A stretch of 64,000 nucleotides of DNA from assembly GCA_963732925.1 (NCBI GenBank), contig CAVTBJ010000007.1, forward strand, positions 124,001-188,000, given 5' to 3'. This document shows, piece by piece, positions 34,471 to 43,690 of this stretch. This DNA comes from DASZRZ01 sp963732925. GTDB taxonomy: Bacteria > Acidobacteriota > Terriglobia > Terriglobales > Acidobacteriaceae. A model generated the notes under the pieces. It saw only the letters and a list, made by a program, of their open reading frames with translations, did not search any database and had not been told where the DNA came from. A program made the translations under genes and the position numbers. The stretch's first letter is position 1; each line of letters opens with the position of its first letter.

Positions 34471-35508
34471 CTACGATTCCACCCTGAGCTGGATCTTCAC
34501 AATATCAGGACGCCCCTCGGCCGCCAGCTTGAACGCCTCGATCGACTGCTCCCAGGGGAACGTCTTCGAGATGAGCGGATTCACATCCACCTTGCCCGCG
34601 GCAATCAGGTTCACCGCGCGGTCGAACATGTTGGTGTAGCGGAAAACGGTTTCGATGGTCACTTCCCTGGCCTGCGCCGCCACCACATCCAGCGGCGCCG
34701 GTTCCACCGGCATCCCCACCAGCACGGCCCGGCCCCCGGGACAAACCAGGTTCATCAGCGTGGGATAGACATGCTTGCTTCCGCTGGCCTCAAACACCAC
34801 ATCCACGCCCCAGCTGTCGGTGTTGCGCGCCACCACTTCCTGCAGATTTTCGTTTTGGATATTCACCGGAGTAATTCCGGGATACTGTCCGATGATGTCC
34901 AGTTTCTGCTGCGCCAGGTCGCTGATGAGCACCCAGCTGCACCCACCCGCCAGCGCCGCCAGCGCAATCATCATGCCGATGGGACCGGCGCCCGTCACCA
35001 GCGCCACATCTCCCGGACGAATCCTGGCCTTGGTGGCCGACTGCAGGCCAATAGCGAACGGTTCCACCATGGCGCCTTCGGCGAAAGTCACATTGTCGGG
35101 AAGCCGAAAGCAGAATGCCGCCGGATGCACCACGAACGGCGTCAGGCAGCCATGCACCGGAGGCGTCGCCCAGAAGCGCACGCACGGGTCCACGTTATAC
35201 AGGCCCAGCCGCGATGCCTTGGAACTCATGTCGGGAATCCCGGGCTCCATGCAAACCCGGTCCCCAGGCCTGAATCCCTTCCCATCCGACCCCACTTCCA
35301 CCACCGTCCCCGCGGCCTCATGACCCAGCACCATGGGCGCGTTCACCACAAACGGCCCGATCCGCCCGTGGGTGTAGTAATGCACATCGCTGCCGCAGAT
35401 GCCCACGGTGTTGATCTTGATCTTCAGGTCCGACGGACCAAGCTCCATCGGATACTCGATTTCGCGGATCGTGATCTCCCGCGGCCGTTCCAGCACAACT
35501 GCTTTCAT
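34471..35508 (-). CDS. Zinc-dependent polyol dehydrogenase (xylitol/sorbitol dehydrogenase type)
   Basis: A 345-residue MDR-superfamily alcohol dehydrogenase. Catalytic zinc ligands are the Cys in GICGSDVH and His/Glu in LGHEAAG. The NAD-binding loop is VTGAGPIGMM. The four-Cys structural zinc lobe is degenerate (only one Cys in NVDPCVRFWATPP), as in many xylitol/sorbitol dehydrogenases. ATG 35508 follows AAGGGA at six bases. It lies 99 bases downstream of the ABC substrate-binding gene on the same strand, so the transporter may import the polyol or sugar this enzyme oxidises. Sorbitol, xylitol and L-iditol cannot be told apart. Confidence 0.87.
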   Translation of the reverse strand: MKAVVLERPREITIREIEYPMELGPSDLKIKINTVGICGSDVHYYTHGRIGPFVVNAPMVLGHEAAGTVVEVGSDGKGFRPGDRVCMEPGIPDMSSKASRLGLYNVDPCVRFWATPPVHGCLTPFVVHPAAFCFRLPDNVTFAEGAMVEPFAIGLQSATKARIRPGDVALVTGAGPIGMMIALAALAGGCSWVLISDLAQQKLDIIGQYPGITPVNIQNENLQEVVARNTDSWGVDVVFEASGSKHVYPTLMNLVCPGGRAVLVGMPVEPAPLDVVAAQAREVTIETVFRYTNMFDRAVNLIAAGKVDVNPLISKTFPWEQSIEAFKLAAEGRPDIVKIQLRVES

Positions 35509-35607
35509 AGCCAATCCCTTAATTCATTGTGCGCGATTTCCGCATTGCTTGTCTCGTAACTCCGCAAAAACCTGCCGCCTGCCGTTTCCTTTGCAAGTGC
35601 GCTAACG

Positions 35608-36639
35608 TTAGTTTTTCATCCGCATCTGCAGCATCTTGTCCGCGTTCTCGGCTGTCACCTTGGCCCAGGGAATGATGTAGTGCTTGTCCTTGCCGTTGTC
35701 CCAGGCCACGCCGTCGTTCCAGATATCCGCCTTGGGCTTGTACGACGGTCCTTTTACCGCCGCCATGGCAACGTCAATACTGCCCTGCATCTGGCCTTTG
35801 GCGTCCTGCAGGATCGTCGCTGCCATCTCCCCGTTTTTCACCGCCCGCAACGCGTCGCTCACGCCGTCGATCCCGACGATGGTGAAATCATGCACCTTCA
35901 TGCCCTGCGACTTGATGGCCTCAATCGCGCCCAGGGCCATCTCGTCGTTCTGCCCGATCACAACGTTGATGTCGCCCTTGTGCCGCGACAACCAGTTCTG
36001 CATCAGATCCAGCGCCTCGGCACGCGACCAGTTGGCCGTGTTTCGCTCCAGAATCTTCACCGCGCCCGGGGGACATTCGCCGATGGCCTTCATGTTCCCT
36101 TCGCCGCGCTGGATTTCTCCCGAGCCTCCCTTCGGTCCTTCCAGGATGACCACGTTGGCTTTGCATCCGGTTTTGTCCAGCGCAACCTTGGCCTCCAGAT
36201 AGCCGCCCAGAACGTCATCACTGTCCACCGCCGACGTTGCCTTGTCCGTATCCAGCCGGGCATTGGTTACGATTACCGGGATATGGGCCGCGTTGGCCTT
36301 GGCCACAATGTCCACATTGGCTTTGAAGTCCATCGGATCCACAATAATCGCATCGTACTGCGAGTTAATTGCCAGTTGCGCCTGATCGTTCTGCACCGCG
36401 GCATCGTAGCGGCCATCGAAAAACGTCAGCTCGGCTTCCCCGCTGGTCACAGCCGGATGTTCTTTCCCGTAGCGTTCCATGAGCTGCACGAATTCCGCCT
36501 TGTTGCCGTACATGAGCACGGCAATCCGGGTAGCATTGCTGCCGCCTTCCCTGCCGCTTTTACGGCAACCTGCCAGAACGGCGACCGCCATCATGCAGGC
36601 CATCAAGAGCAGTGTGCGCTGGCGCATGTTCTTCCTCAT
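35608..36639 (-). CDS. Sugar ABC transporter substrate-binding lipoprotein (RbsB type)
   Basis: A 343-residue periplasmic-binding protein of the ribose/galactose class. The N-terminus has a lipobox (AVLAGC, Cys at about 25), indicating a lipid-anchored binding protein. The periplasmic-binding fold shows IDPMDF-like substrate loop YDAIIVDPMDFKAN, VIVTNARLDTDKA, GQNDEMALGAIEAI and FTIVGIDGVSDAL. It is the last component of the rbsA–rbsC–rbsB order, ten bases after rbsC. The sugar bound is unknown. Ribose-type importers also carry xylose, erythritol and other polyols, in keeping with the dehydrogenase downstream. Confidence 0.92.
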   Translation of the reverse strand: MRKNMRQRTLLLMACMMAVAVLAGCRKSGREGGSNATRIAVLMYGNKAEFVQLMERYGKEHPAVTSGEAELTFFDGRYDAAVQNDQAQLAINSQYDAIIVDPMDFKANVDIVAKANAAHIPVIVTNARLDTDKATSAVDSDDVLGGYLEAKVALDKTGCKANVVILEGPKGGSGEIQRGEGNMKAIGECPPGAVKILERNTANWSRAEALDLMQNWLSRHKGDINVVIGQNDEMALGAIEAIKSQGMKVHDFTIVGIDGVSDALRAVKNGEMAATILQDAKGQMQGSIDVAMAAVKGPSYKPKADIWNDGVAWDNGKDKHYIIPWAKVTAENADKMLQMRMKN

Positions 36640-36649
36640 AATGGAATTC

Positions 36650-37702
36650 TCAATCGAGCGCGCTCTCGCGGGAAGGATCCAGGATCACCGCCGAAACAAT
36701 CAGCGCTCCCTTAATAATGGATTGATAAAAACTCTCCACACCCAGAATATCCAGACCATTGTTGATCACGCCAATAATGAGGGCTCCGAAGAACACTCCC
36801 GAAAGCCGGCCTACACCGCCCGTGAGGCTCACGCCTCCAATCACCGCCGCCGCAATAGCATCCAGCTCGTATGAGGTGCCGGCATTGGTCTGTGCCGAAC
36901 CGGTTCTCGCGGTCAAAATCAGCCCCGCCAGCCCGGCCAGCAGACCGCAGATGACATACACCGCAATCTGAATCCGTCGCGTATGGATGCCCGAGGTGCG
37001 CGCGCTTCTTTCATTCCCACCAACTGCATACACATAGCGGCCGAATACCGTAAGGTTCAGAGTGACCCACGCCACGCCGAAAACCAGCAGAAAGAACAAC
37101 ACCGGCACCGGGATAATCCAGACCTTGCCCGTTCCGAACCAGCGCAGCGACGGCGTCAGCGCCGAGATGGGATTCCCATCCGTAAGCGCCATGGTGAATC
37201 CCCGCGCGGCCAGCAGCATGCCCAGGGTGGCAATAAATGGCTGGATGCGAAAGCGCGCCACGATCCATCCATTGAGGGCGCCGCAGGCCACTCCGCCCAG
37301 CAAAGCGAAGATCACCGCCACCGCGATCGGATAGGCGCCGCTCCAGGCAGTCACCTGCGGCGAGCGTGTGGCAAACGACGCACCCAGCATGCCTGCGAAC
37401 GCCAGCACCGAACCGACGGAAAGATCGATTCCGCCGCTGATGATGACGAATGCCATTCCCAGAGCAAGAATTCCGTTGATCGAAACCTGCAGCAGAATCA
37501 GAAGGAAGTTATTGACCGTAAGAAAGCTGTTTTCCGCCCACGCCCCACTCGCCACCTTGTACTGACAGATGGCCGCGATCAGGGCGCAAAGTGCCAGTAG
37601 CGCGATCAGAATCCCGTATTTCCTTAGGAGCCTTCCCGCCGGGCCCGGCCCTGACTTGCCCCTGCCGGCCGGTGCTCGCACCGCCTGTGCTGCCTTTTCC
37701 AT
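36650..37702 (-). CDS. Sugar ABC transporter permease (RbsC type)
   Basis: A 350-residue inner-membrane permease with eight to ten hydrophobic helices. Family signatures are GGIDLSVGSVLAF, GALNGWIVARFRIQPFIATLG and DAIAAAVIGGVSLTGGVGR. ATG 37702 was chosen over the in-frame codon two residues earlier. It lies 26 bases after rbsA and ten bases before rbsB. It forms the membrane channel of the importer together with the two-domain ATPase. The N-terminal ~28 residues are a basic, Gly/Pro-rich cytoplasmic extension. Confidence 0.93.
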   Translation of the reverse strand: MEKAAQAVRAPAGRGKSGPGPAGRLLRKYGILIALLALCALIAAICQYKVASGAWAENSFLTVNNFLLILLQVSINGILALGMAFVIISGGIDLSVGSVLAFAGMLGASFATRSPQVTAWSGAYPIAVAVIFALLGGVACGALNGWIVARFRIQPFIATLGMLLAARGFTMALTDGNPISALTPSLRWFGTGKVWIIPVPVLFFLLVFGVAWVTLNLTVFGRYVYAVGGNERSARTSGIHTRRIQIAVYVICGLLAGLAGLILTARTGSAQTNAGTSYELDAIAAAVIGGVSLTGGVGRLSGVFFGALIIGVINNGLDILGVESFYQSIIKGALIVSAVILDPSRESALD

Positions 37703-37728
37703 CGCCAAAGTTCTCTCACCCGCCAGCG

Positions 37729-39210
37729 CTAGCTCGCCGCCAGCATAAGGCTCTGCTGCGTGGCATCGGCTTGCGCAAACTCCGCTACTACGTTGCCCTT
37801 CTTCAGCACCAGCACGCGATCACAGATTCCCAGCACCTCCTCCAGATCGGAAGAAACCATCAGCGCCCCGCCGCCGCCTTTGGCAAAGTCGGAAATAAAG
37901 CGATAAATCTCCTTTTTCGCTTGCACGTCCACCCCTCGTGTCGGCTCGTCCAGCAGCAGGACCTTCGGGCCGGTGACAGCGCAGCGCCCCAGCACAGTCT
38001 TCTGCTGATTACCACCGCTCAGGTGCCGCACGGCCTGCGCCCGGCCCGTGGTCTTGATGTGCAAGAGGGCAATCGCCTGCTCCACCATGGCGCGCTCTTT
38101 CTGGAAATTAATGAAGCCCAGCCGCGACGTGACTCCCAGCCGTGAAATGGAAAGGTTCTCGCCTACCGAGGCGCGCAGGTTCAATCCTGTCCGCTTGCGA
38201 TCCTCGGTGACGTATGCAACTCCATTTCGGATCGCATCGGCAATCTCGCCCGGCCGCAACTTCCGGCCTTGAACTTTCAGCGTTCCCCGTGCGGGACGCA
38301 TGCGTCCGTAGATCAGGTCCAGAATTTCCGTGCGGCCGGAACCAACCAGACCGTAAATCCCCAGAACCTCTCCCTCCCGCAAGGTAAACGTCACTTCGTG
38401 ATCGGAAGGTCCGGCGGCCAGCCCCTTCACCTCCAGCAGCGGGTTAGCCTGCGGGATGTTCTCCTTCACGAACTCGCTGTCCGCCGTGCCTCCAACCATC
38501 AACTCGATCAGCTCTTCCCGGCTGATGTCCGCGACCCGGCCGGAAGCTACGGTCATTCCGTCTTTCAATACCGTGTAGGTATTCGCGATGACAAAGATCT
38601 CCGCCAGCCGGTGGGTGACGTAAATCACGCCCTTGCCCCGTTCCGCCAGCCCGCGAATGGCGGCGAAAAGCCGCTGCGTGTCCTCCTCCCCAATCGCCGA
38701 TGTAGGCTCATCGAAAATGACAATGCTGGCGTTGCGGTGGGAAAGGGCCTTCGCGATCTCCACCAGTTGCTGCGAAGCGACACTGAGATCGTTAATGACG
38801 GCATCGGGATCAATCTCGAATCCGAGCGACTTCAGCAGCCTCTCGGCATGCTGCCGCAGCATCTTGCGGTCCAGCATGCCGAACTTGCGAGGTTCCGCGC
38901 CCAGGAAGATATTCTCCGCAACCGTAAGGTGCGGAATCACGCTCAATTCCTGCTGGACGATCGCCACGCCGGCATGCAGCGCCTCACTGGCATTGTGGAA
39001 GTGTACGGGCCGTCCCTGCATGCGAATCTCCCCCGCATCCGGCTCCAGAAAACCCATCAGAATGCTCAGGAAAGTGGACTTCCCCGCTCCATTGCCGCCG
39101 CACAGAGCGTGGATTTCCCCGGCATGCAGGTCGATCCCTCCGTTCCCCAGGGCAGGCACTCCCTCAAAGCTCTTCTGAATGCCCCTCATCGAGAGCAGCA
39201 AAGGGCTCAA
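37729..39210 (-). CDS. Sugar ABC transporter ATPase, two ATP-binding domains (RbsA type)
   Basis: A 493-residue ATPase with two fused ABC domains. The first has Walker A GGNGAGKST (about 38–46), signature LSVASQQLVEIAKAL and Walker B IVIFDEPTSA. The second has a degenerate Walker A (GLVGSGRTE), an intact signature LSGGNQQKT and Walker B VLLLDEPTRGVD, the usual asymmetric arrangement of this class. It is the first gene of the transporter operon; the 114 bases upstream (39211–39324) separate it from the FG-GAP protein gene. With RbsB and RbsC it imports a sugar or polyol at the expense of ATP. Confidence 0.94.
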   Translation of the reverse strand: MSPLLLSMRGIQKSFEGVPALGNGGIDLHAGEIHALCGGNGAGKSTFLSILMGFLEPDAGEIRMQGRPVHFHNASEALHAGVAIVQQELSVIPHLTVAENIFLGAEPRKFGMLDRKMLRQHAERLLKSLGFEIDPDAVINDLSVASQQLVEIAKALSHRNASIVIFDEPTSAIGEEDTQRLFAAIRGLAERGKGVIYVTHRLAEIFVIANTYTVLKDGMTVASGRVADISREELIELMVGGTADSEFVKENIPQANPLLEVKGLAAGPSDHEVTFTLREGEVLGIYGLVGSGRTEILDLIYGRMRPARGTLKVQGRKLRPGEIADAIRNGVAYVTEDRKRTGLNLRASVGENLSISRLGVTSRLGFINFQKERAMVEQAIALLHIKTTGRAQAVRHLSGGNQQKTVLGRCAVTGPKVLLLDEPTRGVDVQAKKEIYRFISDFAKGGGGALMVSSDLEEVLGICDRVLVLKKGNVVAEFAQADATQQSLMLAAS

Positions 39211-39324
39211 CCCTTCCTCCCAGAGTCAACAGGTGCCGACGTCCCCGTCCGCCTCAGCCGAGCACACCTGAAGCAGGGGGCCTCCGGGAAACGAAGCGCG
39301 CGCCGGGATAACTTGTGCTTCGCC

Positions 39325-41304
39325 TTAGTGCGAGTTCTTGCTCACCTCGCCGGCAGTCTTCTTCCCCCAGAAAATGAACACTCCAGTCTTGCCGTTAACG
39401 GCAACATCAGTCGTCCCGTCGCCATTAATGTCCAATGCCTCAATCTGGCGGCTGGCGCCGGAGTTGTTGTAAATGAGGTGTGGAATGAACTCAGCCTGTC
39501 CGCCCGGCTTGCGCACCAGCTTGAACCAGTACACCACTCCCTCACCTTCGGCATCGACTACTCCATAGCTGTTGTGCACCCAGTCGGACTTGTTCTTCCC
39601 GGCAATGATGTCCTTCAAGCCGTCGCCATCAACATCCGCCAAGGCCAGGGAATGCAGTTCGCTGAATACCACGCCGTGGCTCTGGGCCGGGTCCCGGTCC
39701 ATAATCATGTGCTGCTGGAAGGAAATGTGGCCCTCTTGGTCACGCTTCTGCTCGTACCATGCGAGCCCTACGCCGTGGCCTTCCAGGCTTGTGATTACGT
39801 CGGGCAGGCCATCGCCGTTGACGTCATAAACGTACATTTGCCCGCCTCCGGGACTGGCCATGGTTCCCCGGCGTCCGAAGGCCACCGGGTGAAAAGCCCA
39901 CTTTTGTCCGTTGTCATGGGCCGGCTGCTCCCACCACCCCCAGGCATTCAGGATATCCGGGCGGCCATCGCCGTTGATATCGCCAACTCCCAGCCCGTGA
40001 GAACCGGTCTGTGCCCAGGGACCTTGCTCCGAGACATGATGTACGATCCAGGGCTTGGTTGGATTGGCGGGGTCCGGCTTGGCATAGCTCACGTACCCGT
40101 ACTGGCCAAACACAAATTCGGGTTTCCCATCGCCGTCAAGGTCCGCCAGCGTGAACACCTCGGAAGCAACCGAGGAAATGACCTCGTACTTACTCCAGCG
40201 GCGGTGCTCTCCGCGCGGATTCACATAGAGATAGCCGGGAAAGCCATGCGGCGGGTAGTCGGACATCAGGACGTCCGGCCATCCATCGCCGGTAAAATCG
40301 GCGACCTCAACTCCCACCGTGAGAGGCACGCGGGTATGGACGGGATCCAGAGGCCGGGCCTCATCGATCTCCCGCGCAACTTTGAAGTCGGGGCCGAGGA
40401 AGTACATCGGTCCCGATACCAGGTCCAGATATCCGTCCCGGTTCAGGTCGGCCACGCCCAACCCGTCTCCGAAAGAGAAGGACGTAAGCCGCTGCATACG
40501 GAAACGGCTTGACAGCTCGTCCGGGGGAAATTGGATCTCGGTGTAGTCGGAAATCCTGACGTCCTTTAAAAGCAGTTCCGCGCCTGGCTTGCCTGCCACT
40601 CGGATAGCCAGGGGCCCATAGTGGCTTTCCGCATTTGGACCGCTTCTGCCCGTGTCGATGCGATGGCCATTGAGAAAGGCCGACAACGAGCCGTCCATCA
40701 TGTGGACTTCCACTTCGTTCCAGCCATGCGGGTTCACGTGCGGCACAGTCGTCTCTGAGGCATAGGGGTGATCCGGCGGATCGGGAAACCGTACCAGGGC
40801 CGATTGCGGCGGCGAGGCTCTATCGCTCTGCCGGGCGGGCGCGGGCTCGGAAACCGGCTTTTCCCGGCTTATCTCCTGTCCCTGGCCACCCAGAGTCATT
40901 TCATATCTGCCTAAATCTCCTTCCGCCAGCGACAAGTAGGCGCCGGTGGTGCGATCGCCTGCCTTCTGCATGCCGAGCAAGACTCCGGTTTGGCAATCAG
41001 CGCTGCAGCGGAACCAGAACCTCAGTCCGACCTCCTGATAGGAGTCGTTGAGCACGAGCCACCCGCCACTTCCTCCCTGCTGAACCGTGCCCGCCACCTC
41101 TCCGTGCTCGACGCGCCAGGTTGCCTGCCCCTGCGGGTGCCACCCTGCAAGTGTTTTGCCGTCAAAAGCCGCCTTGGAAGTTTCCGGAACGGGACTGTCC
41201 TCTGTGGCCGTCTCCGAGTTATTACGCTGCATCGCCAGAGCAATCGACAATCCCAACCCCGCAACACCCACCAATACCAGCAGCCAGCGCTTTTTCACCA
41301 TCAC
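39325..41304 (-). CDS. Exported DUF1080-like (3-keto-disaccharide hydrolase) + FG-GAP repeat protein
   Basis: A 659-residue protein with an N-terminal hydrophobic export segment (about residues 5–24). A DUF1080/3-keto-disaccharide-hydrolase-like jelly roll follows (about 45–260, including FDGKTLAGWH, GEVAGTVQQGGSGGWL and HGWNEVEVHMM). Then at least five FG-GAP/VCBS repeats follow with calcium-binding D-x-N-x-D-G loops (ADLNRDGYLD, ADFTGDGWPD, ADLDGDGKPE, GDINGDGRPD and YDVNGDGLPD). It is probably an extracytoplasmic glycan-binding or glycan-cleaving protein with a propeller-like repeat domain. It is upstream of and codirectional with the sugar importer, so it may generate or capture the transported sugar. 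Confidence 0.78.
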   Translation of the reverse strand: MMVKKRWLLVLVGVAGLGLSIALAMQRNNSETATEDSPVPETSKAAFDGKTLAGWHPQGQATWRVEHGEVAGTVQQGGSGGWLVLNDSYQEVGLRFWFRCSADCQTGVLLGMQKAGDRTTGAYLSLAEGDLGRYEMTLGGQGQEISREKPVSEPAPARQSDRASPPQSALVRFPDPPDHPYASETTVPHVNPHGWNEVEVHMMDGSLSAFLNGHRIDTGRSGPNAESHYGPLAIRVAGKPGAELLLKDVRISDYTEIQFPPDELSSRFRMQRLTSFSFGDGLGVADLNRDGYLDLVSGPMYFLGPDFKVAREIDEARPLDPVHTRVPLTVGVEVADFTGDGWPDVLMSDYPPHGFPGYLYVNPRGEHRRWSKYEVISSVASEVFTLADLDGDGKPEFVFGQYGYVSYAKPDPANPTKPWIVHHVSEQGPWAQTGSHGLGVGDINGDGRPDILNAWGWWEQPAHDNGQKWAFHPVAFGRRGTMASPGGGQMYVYDVNGDGLPDVITSLEGHGVGLAWYEQKRDQEGHISFQQHMIMDRDPAQSHGVVFSELHSLALADVDGDGLKDIIAGKNKSDWVHNSYGVVDAEGEGVVYWFKLVRKPGGQAEFIPHLIYNNSGASRQIEALDINGDGTTDVAVNGKTGVFIFWGKKTAGEVSKNSH

Positions 41305-41457
41305 TTGCTAGGCCCTCCCTGAATTCGGCGTACCAGCTTAAACCAGAACACGATTTTCGCTTGTGAGTTTTGCGCCACGAAACCGGCACCTCCGGCTGAC
41401 TTCTGCCCTGCAAACTCCGTCCCGCACCGGCGGGACTGACGGGCTCTATCTCGGGAA

Positions 41458-42258
41458 TCACGTCTCCAGCAGCAGCTTGCGAGGCTTGCGGACCTTGTAC
41501 TGTAGTCCGAACTGCTCAATGGCGCATTTGCGAATGTAGCCCGCGGCATCCGCGGGGGAGTCCGTCACGAACAAGCGGTTGAAGTCCTCGAGTCCGATGG
41601 CTCCCGCCTGCTCCACACCGGACAGAAACTGCAGCAGAGGCGTCCAGTAATCAATGCCCATCAGAATGACCGGGAAATCTTTCATCTTTCCGGTCTGGAT
41701 CAGCGTGGCCACCTCGAACAGCTCGTCGAGAGTGCCAAAGCCTCCCGGCATCGCCACAAAACCGTAGGAGTATTTGGCCAGCATCAGCTTGCGAACAAAG
41801 AAGTATCGGAATTCCACCCACCGGTCGAGGTAGCGATTCGGCTTTTGCTCATGGGGCAGCGTGATGTTGCAGCCCACCGAAGTTCCATGAGCGTCCTTGG
41901 CGCCGCGATTCGCCGCCTCCATCAATCCGGGGCCGCCGCCGGTCATCACGGTGAAGCCCGCGCGAGCAATGTCCCCACCCAACTCCCGCGCGAGTGAGTA
42001 GTAGGGATGTGGCTCGGCGAAGCGCGCCGACCCGAATACGGTGATGCACGGTCCCACGAAATGCAGCCTGCGGAAACCATAAATCAACTCGCCGAAGATG
42101 CTGAGGGCGCGCATCAGTTCAATCCGGCGCGAACGGGGACCTTCCAGGAACACCTGCTCTTCATTGCTCTTCGAATCCTTGCCCCATTCCGGCTTCTCAA
42201 GGACGTTGACGTGGAGGGGGTTTGGCTTGGCGCCCTCCGGCTTCGCGGCACTCTGCAT
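41458..42258 (-). CDS. LOG family protein (TIGR00730 type nucleotide phosphoribohydrolase)
   Basis: A 266-residue Rossmann-like protein of the LOG family, often annotated 'lysine decarboxylase-like' but enzymatically a nucleoside-5'-monophosphate phosphoribohydrolase in characterised members. Motifs are VFGSARF, TGGGPGLMEAANRGA and PGGFGTLDELFEVATLIQTG, the last holding the PGGxGTxxE active-site signature. The N-terminal ~50 residues are a charged extension. ATG 42258 has AGGAG 12 bases upstream; GTG 42321 is also possible. Bases 42259–42647 hold no recognisable gene. Confidence 0.87.
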   Translation of the reverse strand: MQSAAKPEGAKPNPLHVNVLEKPEWGKDSKSNEEQVFLEGPRSRRIELMRALSIFGELIYGFRRLHFVGPCITVFGSARFAEPHPYYSLARELGGDIARAGFTVMTGGGPGLMEAANRGAKDAHGTSVGCNITLPHEQKPNRYLDRWVEFRYFFVRKLMLAKYSYGFVAMPGGFGTLDELFEVATLIQTGKMKDFPVILMGIDYWTPLLQFLSGVEQAGAIGLEDFNRLFVTDSPADAAGYIRKCAIEQFGLQYKVRKPRKLLLET

Positions 42259-42647
42259 GATTGGAATTCGCTCCTTGGAGACTTCAACTCCCGTCGCTTT
42301 GGCCCCTTCAGTGTGCCACACCCGTGGAAGTTCACTGGGACTGAAATCGGCTGCGGTTCTGGGATTCAGCTTTCGCGGTGACTTCGGGACTCAAGCTTGT
42401 TTTGCGGCGCTGGCGGCGGCAGAGAGTTTGCGAACACCTCCCGCAGGACTCTCCGGCGTGACTTCGGGCCGCAGGAAGCGGAATCACTCCGCCGGGAAGA
42501 AATCGCAAGAAGCTCTCCGGGGGTGTTCCATCCTGAACTGCCGATTGGTTCGTGAAGCCGGCCGCATGGGAGCGGCGAACAGCGGAAAAACTCAGCGGGA
42601 CGAACTTGGCATGGCTCTGCTCATGCGCTGACTCCAGCGTCACAAGT

Positions 42648-43487
42648 TCAGCTTCGCACTCCGGCCGCCGGGGCTGGCTGAGCCCCCGGGGCTTTGCACA
42701 ACGGCACCCGATCCTCCGCCAGGGCCCGTTCCGCCTGGCGAAGCACGCTCCAGCCATCATCTCCCGCCTGGCAGGCTGCCAGCCGGCAATCCAGCAGCAT
42801 CTCCCACGGATCCTGGCAATGCACGTTCCAGTCGTCTACACGCTCTGCCAGGCGTTGCAGGGCGATGCTGGCCTGTTTTTTGGTGGTGTTCGGCATGATG
42901 ACCAGGAACTGCGAAAACTCGTACCGCAAAATGCTGTCAGAGCCGCGGAAATTCCCCTTGAGTACACGTGTGGCTTCTATCAGAAAGGCGTTCGCCGCGT
43001 CCTCTCCCTGGCGCTGTCGAACTCCCTGCAGACTGGTGGCATCGATGAGCATCAGCGTGAATTCGGCGCCGGTGCGATTGGTGCGAGCCATTTCCACCGG
43101 CAGCAGATATTCCAGATAGCGGCGATCGAGCAGTTGCGTCACCGGGTCCAGAATGGTGGCCTGGCGCAACACCTCCTGCAGGGCCGCGTCCCGCATCAAC
43201 TCGACCCGCTTGGTGTCACTCAGGCGGCGCTGGTTCGCCAAGTAGAGGTTCAGCAGCACGATCAGGGCGATCAGCCCGGCCGACAGTTGAGGCAGATAGC
43301 TGAACTGAACGTAGATGGGAATGGCCGGTCCCTGCAGATTCGGCAAAACCAGCGTGAAGATTCCCAATGCCATGACCAGCATGGTCAGGAATGCGATCGA
43401 CCAGAGCTGCAGGTCGCGCATGCGCAAGCTCTGGAGCTGCTCCGCCAGTTTTTCCGGACCCGTCCCTTCCCGACTGCTGGGTTGCAT
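42648..43487 (-). CDS. Membrane protein with degenerate GGDEF domain
   Basis: A 279-residue protein with two hydrophobic helices (about residues 28–50 and 65–85), a short coiled linker and a GGDEF-fold domain (about 110–255). The fold is recognised from LDPVTQLLDRRYLEYLLPVE and the surrounding strand pattern. The active-site loop reads RYEFSQFLVI where catalytic cyclases have GGDEFxxLL, so c-di-GMP synthesis is not expected. It could be a signalling scaffold or a non-catalytic nucleotide sensor. The upstream 203 bases to the citrate synthase gene contain nothing obvious. Confidence 0.75.
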   Translation of the reverse strand: MQPSSREGTGPEKLAEQLQSLRMRDLQLWSIAFLTMLVMALGIFTLVLPNLQGPAIPIYVQFSYLPQLSAGLIALIVLLNLYLANQRRLSDTKRVELMRDAALQEVLRQATILDPVTQLLDRRYLEYLLPVEMARTNRTGAEFTLMLIDATSLQGVRQRQGEDAANAFLIEATRVLKGNFRGSDSILRYEFSQFLVIMPNTTKKQASIALQRLAERVDDWNVHCQDPWEMLLDCRLAACQAGDDGWSVLRQAERALAEDRVPLCKAPGAQPAPAAGVRS

Positions 43488-43690
43488 ACACTCCTCCTCG
43501 GCGGCACATCAGTCCGGGAGCAAGTGTGACACAAGTCGCTGTCCAGCAATGGATTACGAAAGGGAATCTGGCACCCTGCATGACAGTTTCAGGAAATTAC
43601 CAGTTCGGGCGCGGTCGAGCCTGCCCGCACCCCGCCAGCGCGGCAGTCCGAAGCCTTTACCGGAGCGGCGCCAGGACATCGAAGATACGG

